64,000 bases of DNA from Vibrio fluvialis (GTDB lineage: Bacteria > Pseudomonadota > Gammaproteobacteria > Enterobacterales > Vibrionaceae). Below the pieces are notes generated by a model that made no database searches, was not told the origin of the DNA, and saw only the letters and a program-made list of their open reading frames with translations. Location of the stretch: NCBI RefSeq assembly GCF_900460245.1, contig NZ_UHIP01000001.1, positions 682,001 through 746,000 of the forward strand, written 5' to 3'. A program made the position numbers and the translations under genes. Below are positions 48,601-58,422 of the stretch, one piece after another (the stretch's first letter is position 1; each line of letters starts with the position of its first letter).

Positions 48601-49125
48601 ATGAAAGTTATCGCATTTGGAGCTAGCACTAGCTCAACATCAATCAACAAAGCTTTGGCAACATATGCAGCCAATCTCATCGACGGAGCTGAAGTTCAGG
48701 TTCTGGATATCAACAACTACAACGTTCCGATGTTCAGTGAAGATCTGGAAAAAGAGATCGGTCATGCTGAAGGCGCACAGGGCTTCCTGCGCGATTTGTC
48801 TCAGGCTGATGCGTTTGTGATTTCTTTCGCCGAGCACAATGGCCACTACCCTGCGGCGTACAAAAACCTGTTTGACTGGGCAACCCGTATCGATCGCGAA
48901 GTGTTCAAGAACAAACCTGCCGTTTATCTGGCAACGTCACCGGGCCCAGGTGGTGCGCAATCTGTCTTGGCCGCAGCAGTAGGTTCAGCCCCTTTCTTTG
49001 CGGGCAACGTGAAAGCGTCAGTGTCAGTACCCAACTTCTATAACGTCTTTGATCTAGAAGCAGGTAAAATAACGGATGAAGCCGTGAATGCCGAACTGAA
49101 ACAAGCGGTCGCGAAGCTGGCATAA
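48601..49125 (+). CDS. NADPH-dependent FMN reductase family protein
   Basis: 174 residues, flavodoxin-like fold. The N-terminal phosphate loop GASTSSTSINKAL (residues 7-19) binds FMN; HNGHYPAAYKNLFDW (about 79-93) is the family's second conserved stretch, and ATSPGPGGAQSVL the third. Relatives reduce quinones, azo dyes or chromate with NAD(P)H. The natural substrate here is not known. Single gene between two terminators. Confidence 0.88.
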   Translation: MKVIAFGASTSSTSINKALATYAANLIDGAEVQVLDINNYNVPMFSEDLEKEIGHAEGAQGFLRDLSQADAFVISFAEHNGHYPAAYKNLFDWATRIDREVFKNKPAVYLATSPGPGGAQSVLAAAVGSAPFFAGNVKASVSVPNFYNVFDLEAGKITDEAVNAELKQAVAKLA

Positions 49126-49148
49126 GTGAGCCCTTCGAATTGAATATG

Positions 49149-49176
49149 AAAAAGCCTCGCGGTAGCGAGGCTTTTT
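49149..49176. terminator. Bidirectional terminator between the FMN reductase gene and mnmC
   Basis: AAAAAGCCTCGC-GGTA-GCGAGGCTTTTT. Confidence 0.9.
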
Positions 49177-49191
49177 GCTGTCTGACGGCGG

Positions 49192-51210
49192 TTATTTTTC
49201 GCTGATGGCTTTGCCTTTGCGCAGACGTCGTACCCACATGCGGCTTGGGTGCAGTGTCTCCATCACATCGACAGGCAGTGGTAATGGGTCACCGCAAATG
49301 ATGGAGGCCAGAACTTCGGCCAGCAATGGTGCGGAGCTCAGGCCGCGAGAGCCGAGTCCCAGCAAGCCGTACAGTTGCGGATAGTTCGCAACCGGTTCGG
49401 CATCCTGTTCGCTTTGTTTTACCAGATCCTGATACTGGTTGAGGATCGCTTCCATATCACCAATACTGCCGACAAATGGCAGATGATCGCGGCTGACACA
49501 ACGAATGCCCTGACGGGATTCGTTACCTGATGTGTCGACCTGTGCCGGCCAAGCCTGGTCGGTGACACAGTGGCTTAAACGTGCGCCATTTTCGATTTGC
49601 GCAGCGGCGTCAAATTCGCAATCGAGGTGATCACGATCGTAGCTGGCGCCAATGCAATGTGTCCCGGAAGCCGGGTTGTGCGGCGTCATATAGCCGTCGT
49701 AGCACAATACGGTTTTGAGTTGCTTAAGCGTATCGTTGGTCGGAATGTGGCTGACCTGACCTTTGACTTTACCCAGCGGCAGGGATTGAGTTTGTGCAAA
49801 GCCATCAAACTGATGGCCATTGGCCAAAATCACACACTGATGCGCAACCTGATGTTCGGCAAATTGTAACTGCCACAAGCGTAGCTTCGTATCCCAATTC
49901 AGCGCAGTCACGCGGTGATTGAAATAGGCGGTTAATTTTCCTTCCTCGCTCAGCTTCGCTAACAAACCTTGTGTTAACTGAGCTGGGCACAACCAGCCAC
50001 CTAACGGATAATGAACGCTCTCAACCGAGACAGGCAACCCCATCATCGCTGAAGTTTGCTTCGCGTCGAGTTTGGTCACTAACTCTGCCGAAAATTCACC
50101 GTTGAGCATTTTGTTGAGTTTGACTGCTGATTTGTCATCCCACATCAATTGGGTGACGCCGCACCAGTCATGATCAAATTGAATGTGCTGCGCCGCTTTC
50201 TCCGCGAATTGACGGGAGTAAAGAAACGCTGGAGCGAAGATGCGCGAGACGCCTTGGTGCTCTCCGTTCAGCAGCGGGTACACTGCGCCCTGACGATTGC
50301 CTGACGCGCCTTGCGCCGGTTCACTGTCTTCGCAATACAAGGTGACGTGAATGCCGCGTTCGCTGAGTGCTTTGGCCAACGCAGCACTGGCAATGCCACC
50401 ACCAATAATCGCGACATCATTAACGTCAGTTAAGCTATTGAGCTTATACCAGGGTTTAATGTTACTGTCGGGCCGTTTCTCGGTCAGAGCGCCAGCAATC
50501 ATTTCCCGTTTGGTGCCGAAACCTTTGACTTTTTTCATCGCAAAGCCAGCTTCGATTAAGCCGCGGCGGACGAAACCCGCCGAGGTAAAGGTGGCGCAGG
50601 TACAATCCTGTTTGGCCATTTTAGCCATGCCGTTGAACAGGTTCTGATTCCACATTTCCGGGTTTTTGCTCGGCGCAAACCCATCCAGGAACCAGGCATC
50701 AACGATACCGTGATCAGGCACTGGCACTTTCGGCATGCAGTCTTTGATATCACCAAACCAGAGATCGAGAGTGACAGCGCCGTCTGCCAGCACGATGCGG
50801 TGACACTCAGGGACGGCAATCGGGTAGTGCTCGTGCAGTTGTTTGGCATAGTCAGCCAGTTCCGGCCAGGACTCATGAGCTTTGATGAGATCGCTTTTGC
50901 TGAGCGGGTATTTCTCAAAACTGATGAAATGTAACGATTTCAGTGTCGCTTGCGGGTTTTGCTGTCTAAACTTGTCGAACCATTGCCATAAGGCGAGGAA
51001 GTTGAGGCCGGTTCCAAAACCTGTCTCTGCGACAACAAAACGGCGCTGGTCATATTCATGCCATCTTTGCGGGAGATGATTCTGAGTCAGAAACACATAG
51101 CGGGTCTCTTCCAACCCATTGACGTTGGAGAAATAAACATCGTCAAACTGGTCTGAAACCGGGGTGCCGACTTCGTTCCAGCCGAGCTGCGCGTGTGTAA
51201 TGGATGTCAT
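49192..51210 (-). CDS. mnmC: MnmC, bifunctional tRNA mnm5s2U34 modification enzyme
   Basis: 672 residues with two fused enzymes. The N-terminal methyltransferase (about 1-245; SAM loop [12 protein letters not shown]) adds the final methyl; the C-terminal FAD oxidase (about 265-665; [17 protein letters not shown], later LPFVGSIGD) removes the carboxymethyl group. Together they finish mnm5s2U at the tRNA wobble base. Start ATG 51210 ([11 protein letters not shown]) is family-like. Divergent from fabB, as in E. coli. Confidence 0.95.
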   Translation of the reverse strand: MTSITHAQLGWNEVGTPVSDQFDDVYFSNVNGLEETRYVFLTQNHLPQRWHEYDQRRFVVAETGFGTGLNFLALWQWFDKFRQQNPQATLKSLHFISFEKYPLSKSDLIKAHESWPELADYAKQLHEHYPIAVPECHRIVLADGAVTLDLWFGDIKDCMPKVPVPDHGIVDAWFLDGFAPSKNPEMWNQNLFNGMAKMAKQDCTCATFTSAGFVRRGLIEAGFAMKKVKGFGTKREMIAGALTEKRPDSNIKPWYKLNSLTDVNDVAIIGGGIASAALAKALSERGIHVTLYCEDSEPAQGASGNRQGAVYPLLNGEHQGVSRIFAPAFLYSRQFAEKAAQHIQFDHDWCGVTQLMWDDKSAVKLNKMLNGEFSAELVTKLDAKQTSAMMGLPVSVESVHYPLGGWLCPAQLTQGLLAKLSEEGKLTAYFNHRVTALNWDTKLRLWQLQFAEHQVAHQCVILANGHQFDGFAQTQSLPLGKVKGQVSHIPTNDTLKQLKTVLCYDGYMTPHNPASGTHCIGASYDRDHLDCEFDAAAQIENGARLSHCVTDQAWPAQVDTSGNESRQGIRCVSRDHLPFVGSIGDMEAILNQYQDLVKQSEQDAEPVANYPQLYGLLGLGSRGLSSAPLLAEVLASIICGDPLPLPVDVMETLHPSRMWVRRLRKGKAISEK

Positions 51211-51338
51211 AATCGATGAATTCCATGATATCTGGCGGAAATATGGGCCGAGATTGTACGGATTTATGGGAAAGCTGACCACTTTTGTTGTTCTTCTTCG
51301 TTATCATTTAGCGAAATTTTGAATTATAGGAATGTCAC

Positions 51339-52550
51339 ATGAAACGAGTCGTAATCACCGGTATGGGTATTGTTTCAAGTATCGGTAACAACGTCGAAGA
51401 AGTTTTAGCGTCTCTAAAAGCGGGTAAATCAGGTATCAATGCCTCTGAGCAGTTCAAAGAGCAAGGCCTACGTTCTCAAGTGTGGGGCGACCTGAAGATC
51501 AATCCTGCTGAGCACATTGACCGTAAACAGATGCGTTTTATGGGTGATGCTGCGGCGTACGCATACCTATCTATGGAACAAGCTATCGCGGATGCGGGCC
51601 TGACTCCAGAGCAAGTATCAAACGATCGTACTGGTATCATCGCCGGCTCAGGCGGTGCGTCTTCTATGAACCAGGTGGTCGCGGTGGATACTCTGCGTGA
51701 GAAAGGCGTGAAGCGTGTTGGTCCTTACATGGTACCTCGTACAATGTCTTCGACCGTTTCAGCGTGTCTGGCGACTCCATTTAAAATCCGTGGTGTGAAC
51801 TACTCAATCAGCTCTGCATGTGCCACTTCTGCGCACTGTATCGGTAACGCGATGGAGCTGATCCAACTGGGCAAACAAGACATCGTTTTTGCAGGCGGCG
51901 GTGAAGAGCTGGATTGGTCACTGACCATGATGTTCGACGCGATGGGCGCTCTGTCAACGAAATACAACGACATGCCACAAAAAGCGTCTCGTACTTACGA
52001 TGCAGACCGCGATGGTTTCGTTATCTCTGGCGGCGGCGGTATGGTCGTGGTTGAGGAACTGGAACACGCTCTGGCTCGTGGTGCGAAAATCTACGGTGAA
52101 ATCGTAGGTTACGGCGCGACATCTGACGGCTACGACATGGTTGCTCCTTCTGGTGAAGGTGCAGTGCGTTGTATGCAGATGGCAATGCAACACGTTGACG
52201 GTGTGGATTACGTGAATACGCACGGTACTTCTACTCCAGTAGGTGACGTGAAAGAGCTTGGCGCGATTCAACAAGTATTCGGCGGCAACAGCCCTGCAAT
52301 CTCTGCAACTAAGGCGATGACAGGTCACGCTCTGGGTGCGGCGGGTGTACACGAAGCCATTTACTCAACTCTGATGCTGCATCACGGCTTTATTGCACCA
52401 AGCATCAACGTTGAAAACCTGGATGACGCAGCGCAAGGTCTGGATATCGTGACAGAAATGCGTGAGCAAGAGTTAACGACAGTCATGTCGAATAGCTTTG
52501 GTTTTGGTGGCACTAACGCAACGCTAGTGATCAAAAAGTACCAAGGTTAA
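51339..52550 (+). CDS. fabB: 3-oxoacyl-ACP synthase I
   Basis: 403 residues. Elongates acyl-ACP in fatty acid synthesis and is needed for unsaturated chains. Catalytic triad visible: Cys161 ([10 protein letters not shown]), one His in [10 protein letters not shown] and one in [12 protein letters not shown]. The codons are strongly biased, as in highly expressed genes. It has its own promoter region after divergent mnmC. Confidence 0.97.
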   Translation: MKRVVITGMGIVSSIGNNVEEVLASLKAGKSGINASEQFKEQGLRSQVWGDLKINPAEHIDRKQMRFMGDAAAYAYLSMEQAIADAGLTPEQVSNDRTGIIAGSGGASSMNQVVAVDTLREKGVKRVGPYMVPRTMSSTVSACLATPFKIRGVNYSISSACATSAHCIGNAMELIQLGKQDIVFAGGGEELDWSLTMMFDAMGALSTKYNDMPQKASRTYDADRDGFVISGGGGMVVVEELEHALARGAKIYGEIVGYGATSDGYDMVAPSGEGAVRCMQMAMQHVDGVDYVNTHGTSTPVGDVKELGAIQQVFGGNSPAISATKAMTGHALGAAGVHEAIYSTLMLHHGFIAPSINVENLDDAAQGLDIVTEMREQELTTVMSNSFGFGGTNATLVIKKYQG

Positions 52551-52661
52551 TAACCTCATACCCTTAGGTAAAAGGTTTCCAGAACTGATCAGCTTAGCTG
52601 GTCGAACAGACGCAGACTCTGTCCCATGGAGAGCGGGATAGGATCCTTTTGTTCTGGATAT

Positions 52662-52694
52662 TGCCCGGTGGCGAGATTGCCATCGGGCATTTTT
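52662..52694 (+). terminator. Intrinsic terminator between fabB and pdxB
   Basis: TGCCCGGTGGC (52662-52672), GAGATT, GCCATCGGGCA (52679-52689), five T. Confidence 0.85.
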
Positions 52695-52798
52695 ATTTCC
52701 TCTCGTTTAACTCTCGACACCGGGAGTGCTTTTCTGCACAATGCCTTGCAAACTCGCTAACACAACAACTTGTCAATACAAATAGTGTGAACTCCGTT

Positions 52799-53944
52799 AT
52801 GAAAATTGTGATCGACGAAAACATGCCTTATGCCGTTGAGCTGTTCAGCCAACTGGGTGAGGTGGTACTGAAACCGGGCCGAACCTTAACGGCAGACGAC
52901 TTGGTGGATGTGGATGCGCTGATGATTCGTTCTGTAACCAAAGTGAACGAGGCGCTGATTAGCAAAGCCAACAAACTGAAATTCGTCGGCACTGCCACTG
53001 CAGGTATGGATCATGTTGACCAGGCGTTGCTGGAAGAGCGTGGTATTTTCTTTACGGCTGCACCGGGCTGCAACAAAGTCGGCGTGGCGGAGTACGTGTT
53101 CAGCGTGCTGATGGTGCTTTCTCAGCAGCAGGGCTTCTCGGTATTTGATAAAACCGTTGGTATCATTGGCGCCGGGCAGGTGGGGACTTACTTGTCAGAG
53201 TGCCTGACCGGGATGGGCATCAATGTGTTGCTCAACGATCCACCCAAGCAAGCGCAAGGCGACAGCCGTGAATTTACGCCGTTGGATGTCCTGTTGAGTG
53301 AGTCCGATGTGATCACACTGCACACGCCAATCACCCGCGAAGGTGAGTGGCCAACTCATCATCTGATTGACAGCACTGTGCTGAACAATCTGCGTAGTGA
53401 CCAAATTCTGATTAACGCCGCTCGTGGTCCGATTGTCGACAACGATGCGCTGAAAGCCCGTCTGCAGAAAGCTGATGGCTTCACTGCGGCTTTGGATGTG
53501 TTTGAGTTTGAACCGCAGGTGGATATGGAACTGCTGCCGCTGTTGGCGTTTGCCACTCCGCATGTTGCGGGTTATGGCTTGGAAGGCAAAGCGCGCGGAA
53601 CCACCATGATTTTTAACAGCTATTGCGAATTCTTAGGAAATTCACTGTGGGCAAATCCGTCAGCATTGTTGCCGGTGGCTCCTGTGCCGGAAGTGACCCT
53701 GGACAGAGCCTGGGATGAAGCAACGCTGCTGAGTTTAACGCAACTGATTTATGATGTGCGTCGTGATGACGCTCTGTTCCGTCGCGAAATACACAAACCT
53801 GGCGCGTTTGACCAAATGCGTAAACAATATTGGGACAGACGTGAGTATAGCGCGATCACACTCGTTGGCGATGCGACCTGTAATCTGGAGCCGCTGGCGA
53901 AATTAGGTTTTAAAATTGAGGTAACGAATGAGCCAAGTATTTAA
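52799..53944 (+). CDS. pdxB: Erythronate-4-phosphate dehydrogenase
   Basis: 381 residues. Second step of pyridoxal phosphate synthesis. D-2-hydroxyacid dehydrogenase fold: Rossmann motif [12 protein letters not shown] (about residue 121), [11 protein letters not shown] and the catalytic His in ATPHVAGYG; a C-terminal dimer domain is present. Start ATG 52799 ([12 protein letters not shown]) is the family start. It overlaps the asd gene by 17 bases. Confidence 0.96.
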   Translation: MKIVIDENMPYAVELFSQLGEVVLKPGRTLTADDLVDVDALMIRSVTKVNEALISKANKLKFVGTATAGMDHVDQALLEERGIFFTAAPGCNKVGVAEYVFSVLMVLSQQQGFSVFDKTVGIIGAGQVGTYLSECLTGMGINVLLNDPPKQAQGDSREFTPLDVLLSESDVITLHTPITREGEWPTHHLIDSTVLNNLRSDQILINAARGPIVDNDALKARLQKADGFTAALDVFEFEPQVDMELLPLLAFATPHVAGYGLEGKARGTTMIFNSYCEFLGNSLWANPSALLPVAPVPEVTLDRAWDEATLLSLTQLIYDVRRDDALFRREIHKPGAFDQMRKQYWDRREYSAITLVGDATCNLEPLAKLGFKIEVTNEPSI

Positions 53945-54941
53945 TGTTGCAATCTTCGGTGCAACAGGTGCCGTCGGTGAAACGATGTTGGAAGTGCTGC
54001 AGGAGCGTAAGTTTCCTGTCGGTGAATTATACCTGCTGGCGAGTGAGCGCAGCGAAGGTAAAACTTACCGTTTCAACGGTAAAACGGTCCGTGTGCAAAA
54101 CGTGGAAGAGTTTGATTGGTCACAGGCACACATCGCGTTGTTTTCAGCTGGTGGTGACTTGTCTGCACAGTGGGCGCCAATTGCCGCTGATGCGGGTGTA
54201 GTGGTGATCGACAACACGTCGCACTTCCGTTACGACTACGATATTCCTCTGGTTGTGCCTGAAGTGAACCCTGAAGCCATTGCTGAGTTCCGTAACCGCA
54301 ATATCATTGCTAACCCGAATTGTTCGACCATTCAGATGTTGGTCGCATTGAAACCGATTTACGATGCGGTAGGCATTGAGCGTATCAACGTGACGACTTA
54401 CCAGTCGGTGTCGGGCGCAGGTAAAGCGGGTATTGATGAGCTGGCTGGCCAGACGGCGAAGCTACTTAACGGTATCCCAGCAGAGAATAAAGCCTTCAGT
54501 CAGCAAATTGCGTTTAACTGTATTCCACAAATCGATGTGTTTATGGATAACGGTTACACCAAAGAAGAGATGAAGATGGTTTGGGAAACTCAAAAAATCT
54601 TCAACGATCCTTCAATTATGGTCAACCCAACGTGTGTGCGTGTGCCAGTGTTCTTTGGTCACGCGGAAGCGCTGCATGTTGAAACCAGCTCTCCGATTGA
54701 TGCCGAACAGGTGATTGAACTGCTGTCACAAACGGAAGGTGTAGAAGTGTTCCAAGGTGAAGATTTCCCGACTCAGGTACGTGATGCTGGTGGTAAAGAT
54801 CATGTAATGGTTGGCCGTATCCGTAACGACATCAGCCACCATAGCGGTATCAACATGTGGGTTGTGGCGGATAACGTTCGCAAAGGCGCTGCGACTAACG
54901 CGGTGCAGATTGCCGAAGTGTTGATTCGTGATTACTTCTAA
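53928..54941 (+). CDS. asd: Aspartate-semialdehyde dehydrogenase, pdxB-linked
   Basis: 337 residues. N-terminal [10 protein letters not shown] binds NADP. Catalytic Cys132 (NPNCST), Gln of [12 protein letters not shown] and the GHAEAL histidine are all present, so it should make aspartate semialdehyde for lysine, threonine and methionine. In E. coli this place beside pdxB is held by the Asd relative Usg. V. cholerae is known to carry two asd genes, so this may be one of two. It overlaps pdxB by 17 bases. Confidence 0.93.
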   Translation: MSQVFNVAIFGATGAVGETMLEVLQERKFPVGELYLLASERSEGKTYRFNGKTVRVQNVEEFDWSQAHIALFSAGGDLSAQWAPIAADAGVVVIDNTSHFRYDYDIPLVVPEVNPEAIAEFRNRNIIANPNCSTIQMLVALKPIYDAVGIERINVTTYQSVSGAGKAGIDELAGQTAKLLNGIPAENKAFSQQIAFNCIPQIDVFMDNGYTKEEMKMVWETQKIFNDPSIMVNPTCVRVPVFFGHAEALHVETSSPIDAEQVIELLSQTEGVEVFQGEDFPTQVRDAGGKDHVMVGRIRNDISHHSGINMWVVADNVRKGAATNAVQIAEVLIRDYF

Positions 54942-54960
54942 TGGCTTTCAGCCAGAATGA

Positions 54961-54989
54961 AAAAAACCACCGCTAGCGGTGGTTTTTTT
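54961..54989. terminator. Bidirectional terminator between asd and fur
   Basis: AAAAAACCACCGC-TA-GCGGTGGTTTTTTT. fur ends at 54994 on the other strand. Confidence 0.88.
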
Positions 54990-54993
54990 ATAG

Positions 54994-55443
54994 TTATTTC
55001 TTCGACTTATGAGCGTCTGGGTTGTCTTTACAACTGCCGTCCGCGCATTTGCCGTACAGGTACAAACTGTGGTTGGTCAGTTGTACGTTGTATTGTGAAG
55101 CAATCTCTTTTTGACGCTGTTCGATCAGGTCATCTGAGAATTCAATCACTTCACCACAGTCGAGGCACACCAGGTGATCATGGTGATGCTGAGTCGACAG
55201 TTCGAATACTGATTTGCCGCCTTCAAAGTGATGGCGTGTCACGATACCGGCATCATCAAATTGGTTTAGGACTCGATAAACTGTCGCAAGGCCAATCTCT
55301 TCACCGAGATCAATCAGCTTTTTGTACAGCTCTTCAGCACTAATATGTTGGCACTCAGGCTGCTGTAATACTTCTAAAATCTTTAGCCGTGGAAGGGTAA
55401 CTTTAAGACCAGCATCCTTTAGCGCTTGGTTATTGTCTGACAT
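54994..55443 (-). CDS. fur: Ferric uptake regulator Fur
   Basis: 149 residues. N-terminal winged helix (about 1-82; LPRLKILEVLQQPEC) and metal-binding dimer domain with HHHDHLVCLDCGE (His and CxxC ligands) and a Cys-bearing tail (GKCADGSCKDN). Fe2+-Fur represses iron uptake genes. Start ATG 55443 is the family start; GGGAAAG is just upstream. The 265-base spacer before the divergent gene contains several AACATT/AATGTT dyads. Confidence 0.97.
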   Translation of the reverse strand: MSDNNQALKDAGLKVTLPRLKILEVLQQPECQHISAEELYKKLIDLGEEIGLATVYRVLNQFDDAGIVTRHHFEGGKSVFELSTQHHHDHLVCLDCGEVIEFSDDLIEQRQKEIASQYNVQLTNHSLYLYGKCADGSCKDNPDAHKSKK

Positions 55444-55483
55444 ATACTTTCCCGTTGATGATCTGCGGTAGTTAACAGAAGTC

Positions 55484-55499
55484 AATGTTGTCCAACATT
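55484..55499. promoter_or_regulatory. Perfect palindrome in the fur promoter region
   Basis: AATGTTG-TC-CAACATT, about 40 bases upstream of the fur start codon. It does not match the standard 19-base Fur box well; the binding protein is unknown. Confidence 0.45.
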
Positions 55500-55608
55500 A
55501 TAGGTTAGTCACAGCGAACAATAAACCACGAAGTTCAAGGGGTTACTATTATTTTTCGTAAAGCCGCGCGATATCACTGCGATACGAGCTCTGACCAGTT
55601 ACAATTGT

Positions 55609-55629
55609 TTAACATTAACCGGATGTTAA
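55609..55629. promoter_or_regulatory. Second AACAT/ATGTT dyad in the fur upstream region
   Basis: TTAACAT (55609-55615), 7 bases, ATGTTAA (55623-55629), sharing the AACAT/ATGTT core with the palindrome at 55484. Confidence 0.35.
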
Positions 55630-55708
55630 GTCTACGTCCTTGCTGATTGACCCAATCCATTTGAGTCGAGGCGTAGCGTAATGAGATAGAGTCTAAGGCA
55701 CGGAAAGC

Positions 55709-56239
55709 ATGAATAAAACTCTGGCAAAGCTATATAAACCAAATATTGTGAAGTGGGCGCTGAATAGCTGGCCGCCGTTCTGGGGGGCGGGGATTAAGAT
55801 TGAATCCATCAGTGAAGATTTTCGTGAAGCGCGCATGCGCCTCAAGTTGCGCTGGTGGAATAAAAATGCGAACCGCTCGCAATATGGCGGCAGCATTTTC
55901 TCTCTGACTGACCCGGTTTACTCGTTGATGCTCATGGGCATTTTAGGCGAGCAATACTATGTGTGGGACAAAGAGGCCAGCATTAACTTTATCAAACCCG
56001 GCCACACCGATTTATATGCTGAGTTTCTGATTCCTCAGCAGCAGTTGGACGCGATTCTGAGCGCCACCGCTTGCGGGGATAAATGTTTCCCAGAGTTCAT
56101 CATCCATGTGAAAAATGCCCATGGTGAAGTGGTGTCTGAAGTACATCGCAAGCTGTATGTGCGCAAGAAACCGAAGTTTCGTGAAGCTGACGACAGCGCA
56201 GAGGGCAGTGAACTGGTTGACTCTCAGTCGATGTCCTGA
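55709..56239 (+). CDS. DUF4442 hotdog-fold protein, possible thioesterase
   Basis: 176 residues. The pattern of a hotdog fold is seen: long helix start, RLKLRWWNKNANRSQYGGSI (about 50-69, the usual N/H-x-hydroxyl entrance loop) and a central sheet (EASINFIKPGHTDLYAEF). It matches DUF4442, a family related to PaaI-type acyl-CoA thioesterases. No substrate can be assigned. It is alone between fur (divergent) and a convergent LysR gene, whose end is 11 bases away. Confidence 0.78.
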   Translation: MNKTLAKLYKPNIVKWALNSWPPFWGAGIKIESISEDFREARMRLKLRWWNKNANRSQYGGSIFSLTDPVYSLMLMGILGEQYYVWDKEASINFIKPGHTDLYAEFLIPQQQLDAILSATACGDKCFPEFIIHVKNAHGEVVSEVHRKLYVRKKPKFREADDSAEGSELVDSQSMS

Positions 56240-56250
56240 ATTGCTGGAAT

Positions 56251-57147
56251 TTATGCCGTTGGTGATTTGCGATCGCGATAGCCGCGGCACAAGCTGATCC
56301 AGGCATCTGCGGTACGCGATACGTAACGATCAGAGTGCCAGATGACGCCAAGTTGCCAGTCAATGGAAGGCGTCATTCTTTTGACAACCACACCTTCCCC
56401 CTGAATTCGATGACACAGAGGCTCGGGAAGAAACGCGACGCCGACGCCACTCTTCACCAACGCAACCAGAAAATCCCACTGACTGCTGCGCGCCGCCACC
56501 TGTGGAACGAATCCTTGCTCCTGACATAACTTGTCGATGTATTCGCTCAGAGTAAATTCATGGGTATAGATGTAAAACGGTTCTTCTTTCAGATCCTGCC
56601 AATGTACGGTTTCGATATCCCGCCAAGGTGCTGAGTCGGGAAGCACGGCGCAAATTGGGTAGCTGTCGAGCTCCAATGTGTTGAGGTTTTGCGCTGCATT
56701 GAGAGACAACATAGTCACGGCCACATCGAGGTCACCCTCTGAAACAGCTTGTTCTATTTTGCGTCCGCCATATTCGACGATCGTCATTTCGACATCTGGA
56801 TAGGTCTGACGGTACTGACGGATCAGTCCTGCATACAAATGTCCTACCATGGGCGGGATCCCGAGGCGTAGATGTCCGCGCTGCAATTCATTCAGATCAA
56901 CCAGCTCCGCTTCGAGCTGCGACATATGTGCCAGAATTTCTTGCGCACGTTGAAAGACGATGTCTCCGGCATCGGTCAGCCAGAAGCGGCGACCTTCACG
57001 GTGCAGCAGCGGTTGGCCTACTTCCTGTTCCAGGCTGCGAATCATCTTGCTGATGGTCGGTTGAGTGACAAACAGCTTTTCTGATGCGCGAGTAAAGCTT
57101 TGTTCATTGACCAGTTCCACAAAATAACGCAGTGCTTTGATGTCCAT
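56251..57147 (-). CDS. LysR-family regulator of the adjacent cidA/lrgB genes (CidR-like)
   Basis: 298 residues. N-terminal helix-turn-helix (QSFTRASEKLFVTQPTISKM, about 17-36) and an effector domain (about 90-295). Divergent from cidA-lrgB with a 123-base spacer that holds two dyads. In Bacillus and Staphylococcus CidR-type LysR proteins activate cidAB in response to acetate or overflow metabolism; the same relation here is inferred from position. Confidence 0.85.
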   Translation of the reverse strand: MDIKALRYFVELVNEQSFTRASEKLFVTQPTISKMIRSLEQEVGQPLLHREGRRFWLTDAGDIVFQRAQEILAHMSQLEAELVDLNELQRGHLRLGIPPMVGHLYAGLIRQYRQTYPDVEMTIVEYGGRKIEQAVSEGDLDVAVTMLSLNAAQNLNTLELDSYPICAVLPDSAPWRDIETVHWQDLKEEPFYIYTHEFTLSEYIDKLCQEQGFVPQVAARSSQWDFLVALVKSGVGVAFLPEPLCHRIQGEGVVVKRMTPSIDWQLGVIWHSDRYVSRTADAWISLCRGYRDRKSPTA

Positions 57148-57167
57148 CGTCGATATCCGTAAGTAGG

Positions 57168-57188
57168 TTCATTCCATTTTGGCATGAA
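57168..57188. promoter_or_regulatory. LysR-type dyad between the regulator and cidA
   Basis: TTCAT-N11-ATGAA, the classical LysR box spacing. A second dyad GTCAT-TTT-ATGAC follows at 57203-57215, close to a possible -10 TATACT (57231-57236). Confidence 0.6.
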
Positions 57189-57270
57189 TTTGATAATAAA
57201 AAGTCATTTTATGACGGTTTTAAGCTTGCTTATACTGTGACTAATTTCACAAAACAAGCGAAGGGCAAAA

Positions 57271-57678
57271 ATGAAACGGGTAGGAAACAGCCTGATGACG
57301 CTGAGCCAGATTGCGGTGCTGGCGTTGATTTGGTTTATCGCAGATTTTCTGGTTAAGGAGTTTCATTTGCCGATCCCGGCTAATCTGACGGGGATGTTGT
57401 TGCTGCTGGCGTTAGTATTCACCCACGTCGTGAATGTGGATTGGTTACGTAAAGGAGCAACCTGGTTGCTGGCTGAGATGCTGTTGTTTTTCGTGCCAGC
57501 GGTGGTCGCTGTGGTGAACTATCAGGATCTGATGAAGCAAGAAGGGTTGAGAATCATGGTGGTGCTGATTTTAAGCACGATCGCGGTGATTGGTTCAACG
57601 GCCTGGGTGGTCGATAAACTCTATCGCTTCGAGCTGAAAATGGCGCGTCGTAAAAGCAACCATTTGCGGAGTATGTAG
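57271..57678 (+). CDS. CidA/LrgA family holin-like protein
   Basis: 135 residues with four membrane helices. Family motifs: FHLPIPANLTGMLLL (about 31-45) and WLLAEMLLFFVPAVVAV (about 66-82). CidA/LrgA proteins are holin-like; with the CidB/LrgB partner they affect cell lysis, murein hydrolase export or pyruvate/acetate handling. The lrgB-type gene begins four bases after its stop. Confidence 0.88.
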   Translation: MKRVGNSLMTLSQIAVLALIWFIADFLVKEFHLPIPANLTGMLLLLALVFTHVVNVDWLRKGATWLLAEMLLFFVPAVVAVVNYQDLMKQEGLRIMVVLILSTIAVIGSTAWVVDKLYRFELKMARRKSNHLRSM

Positions 57679-57681
57679 TTG

Positions 57682-58377
57682 ATGAGTATGAATTCCTCGC
57701 TGTTAAGTGTGCTGTGTCTGCTGCTGACATTACTGTTCTATTATGGCAGCAAGTTGCTCTATCGTCGCAAACGCACGATTTTTCTGATGCCGTTGCTGTT
57801 GGCGCCGTTGCTGCTGGTGGTGGTGGTGATGGGATTTCACATTCCGTATCAGGATTATATGGCGGAATCTCATTGGCTGTTGTGGATGCTTGGTCCGGCA
57901 ACGGTGGCATTTGCAATTCCGGTGTACGACAACCGCTATTTGATTCAACGCCACTGGTTGTCACTTTCTGTTGGGGTGATGGTTTCTGTGGTCGTGGCGG
58001 TCGGCTCGACCGTATTACTCGCCCGTTGGCTAGAGCTACCGGAATTGTTGCAGCGGAGCTTGGCCATGCGCTCGATTACCACGCCTTTTGCCGTTGAAGC
58101 GACCAAATCGATTGGTGGTCAGAGCGATCTGACGGCGCTGTTTGTGGTGCTGACTGGGGTGATTGGTATGGCGGTGGGCGAAGTCGTTCTCACCGTGCTG
58201 TCGATTCGCTCCCGCCTTGGTAAAGGCGCCAGTTTGGGGGCTTCTGCTCACGGTGCGGGAACCGCCAAAGCGTATCAGATTGGTAATTCGGAAGGGGTGG
58301 TATCGAGTGTGGTGATGATGATTGCGGGTATGGTGACTGTACTGATTGCGCCACTGATTGGCAGGATTCTCTGGTAG
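57682..58377 (+). CDS. CidB/LrgB family membrane protein
   Basis: 231 residues, many membrane helices. LrgB motifs: FAIPVYDNRYLIQRHW (about 75-90), RSITTPFAVEATKSIGG (about 131-147) and ASAHGAGTAKAYQIG near the end. Partner of the CidA-type protein just upstream; a LysR regulator is divergent. ATG 57682 is used; a TTG right before it is in frame but adjoins the cidA stop. Confidence 0.9.
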   Translation: MSMNSSLLSVLCLLLTLLFYYGSKLLYRRKRTIFLMPLLLAPLLLVVVVMGFHIPYQDYMAESHWLLWMLGPATVAFAIPVYDNRYLIQRHWLSLSVGVMVSVVVAVGSTVLLARWLELPELLQRSLAMRSITTPFAVEATKSIGGQSDLTALFVVLTGVIGMAVGEVVLTVLSIRSRLGKGASLGASAHGAGTAKAYQIGNSEGVVSSVVMMIAGMVTVLIAPLIGRILW

Positions 58378-58387
58378 TCCAGAAAGC

Positions 58388-58416
58388 AAAACCCCCAGCC
58401 ATAGCCGGGGGTTTTT
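58388..58416. terminator. Bidirectional terminator between lrgB-type gene and fldA
   Basis: AAAACCCCC, inner GC/GC pairs, GGGGGTTTTT. Convergent genes on both sides. Confidence 0.85.
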
Positions 58417-58422
58417 CGTTAA

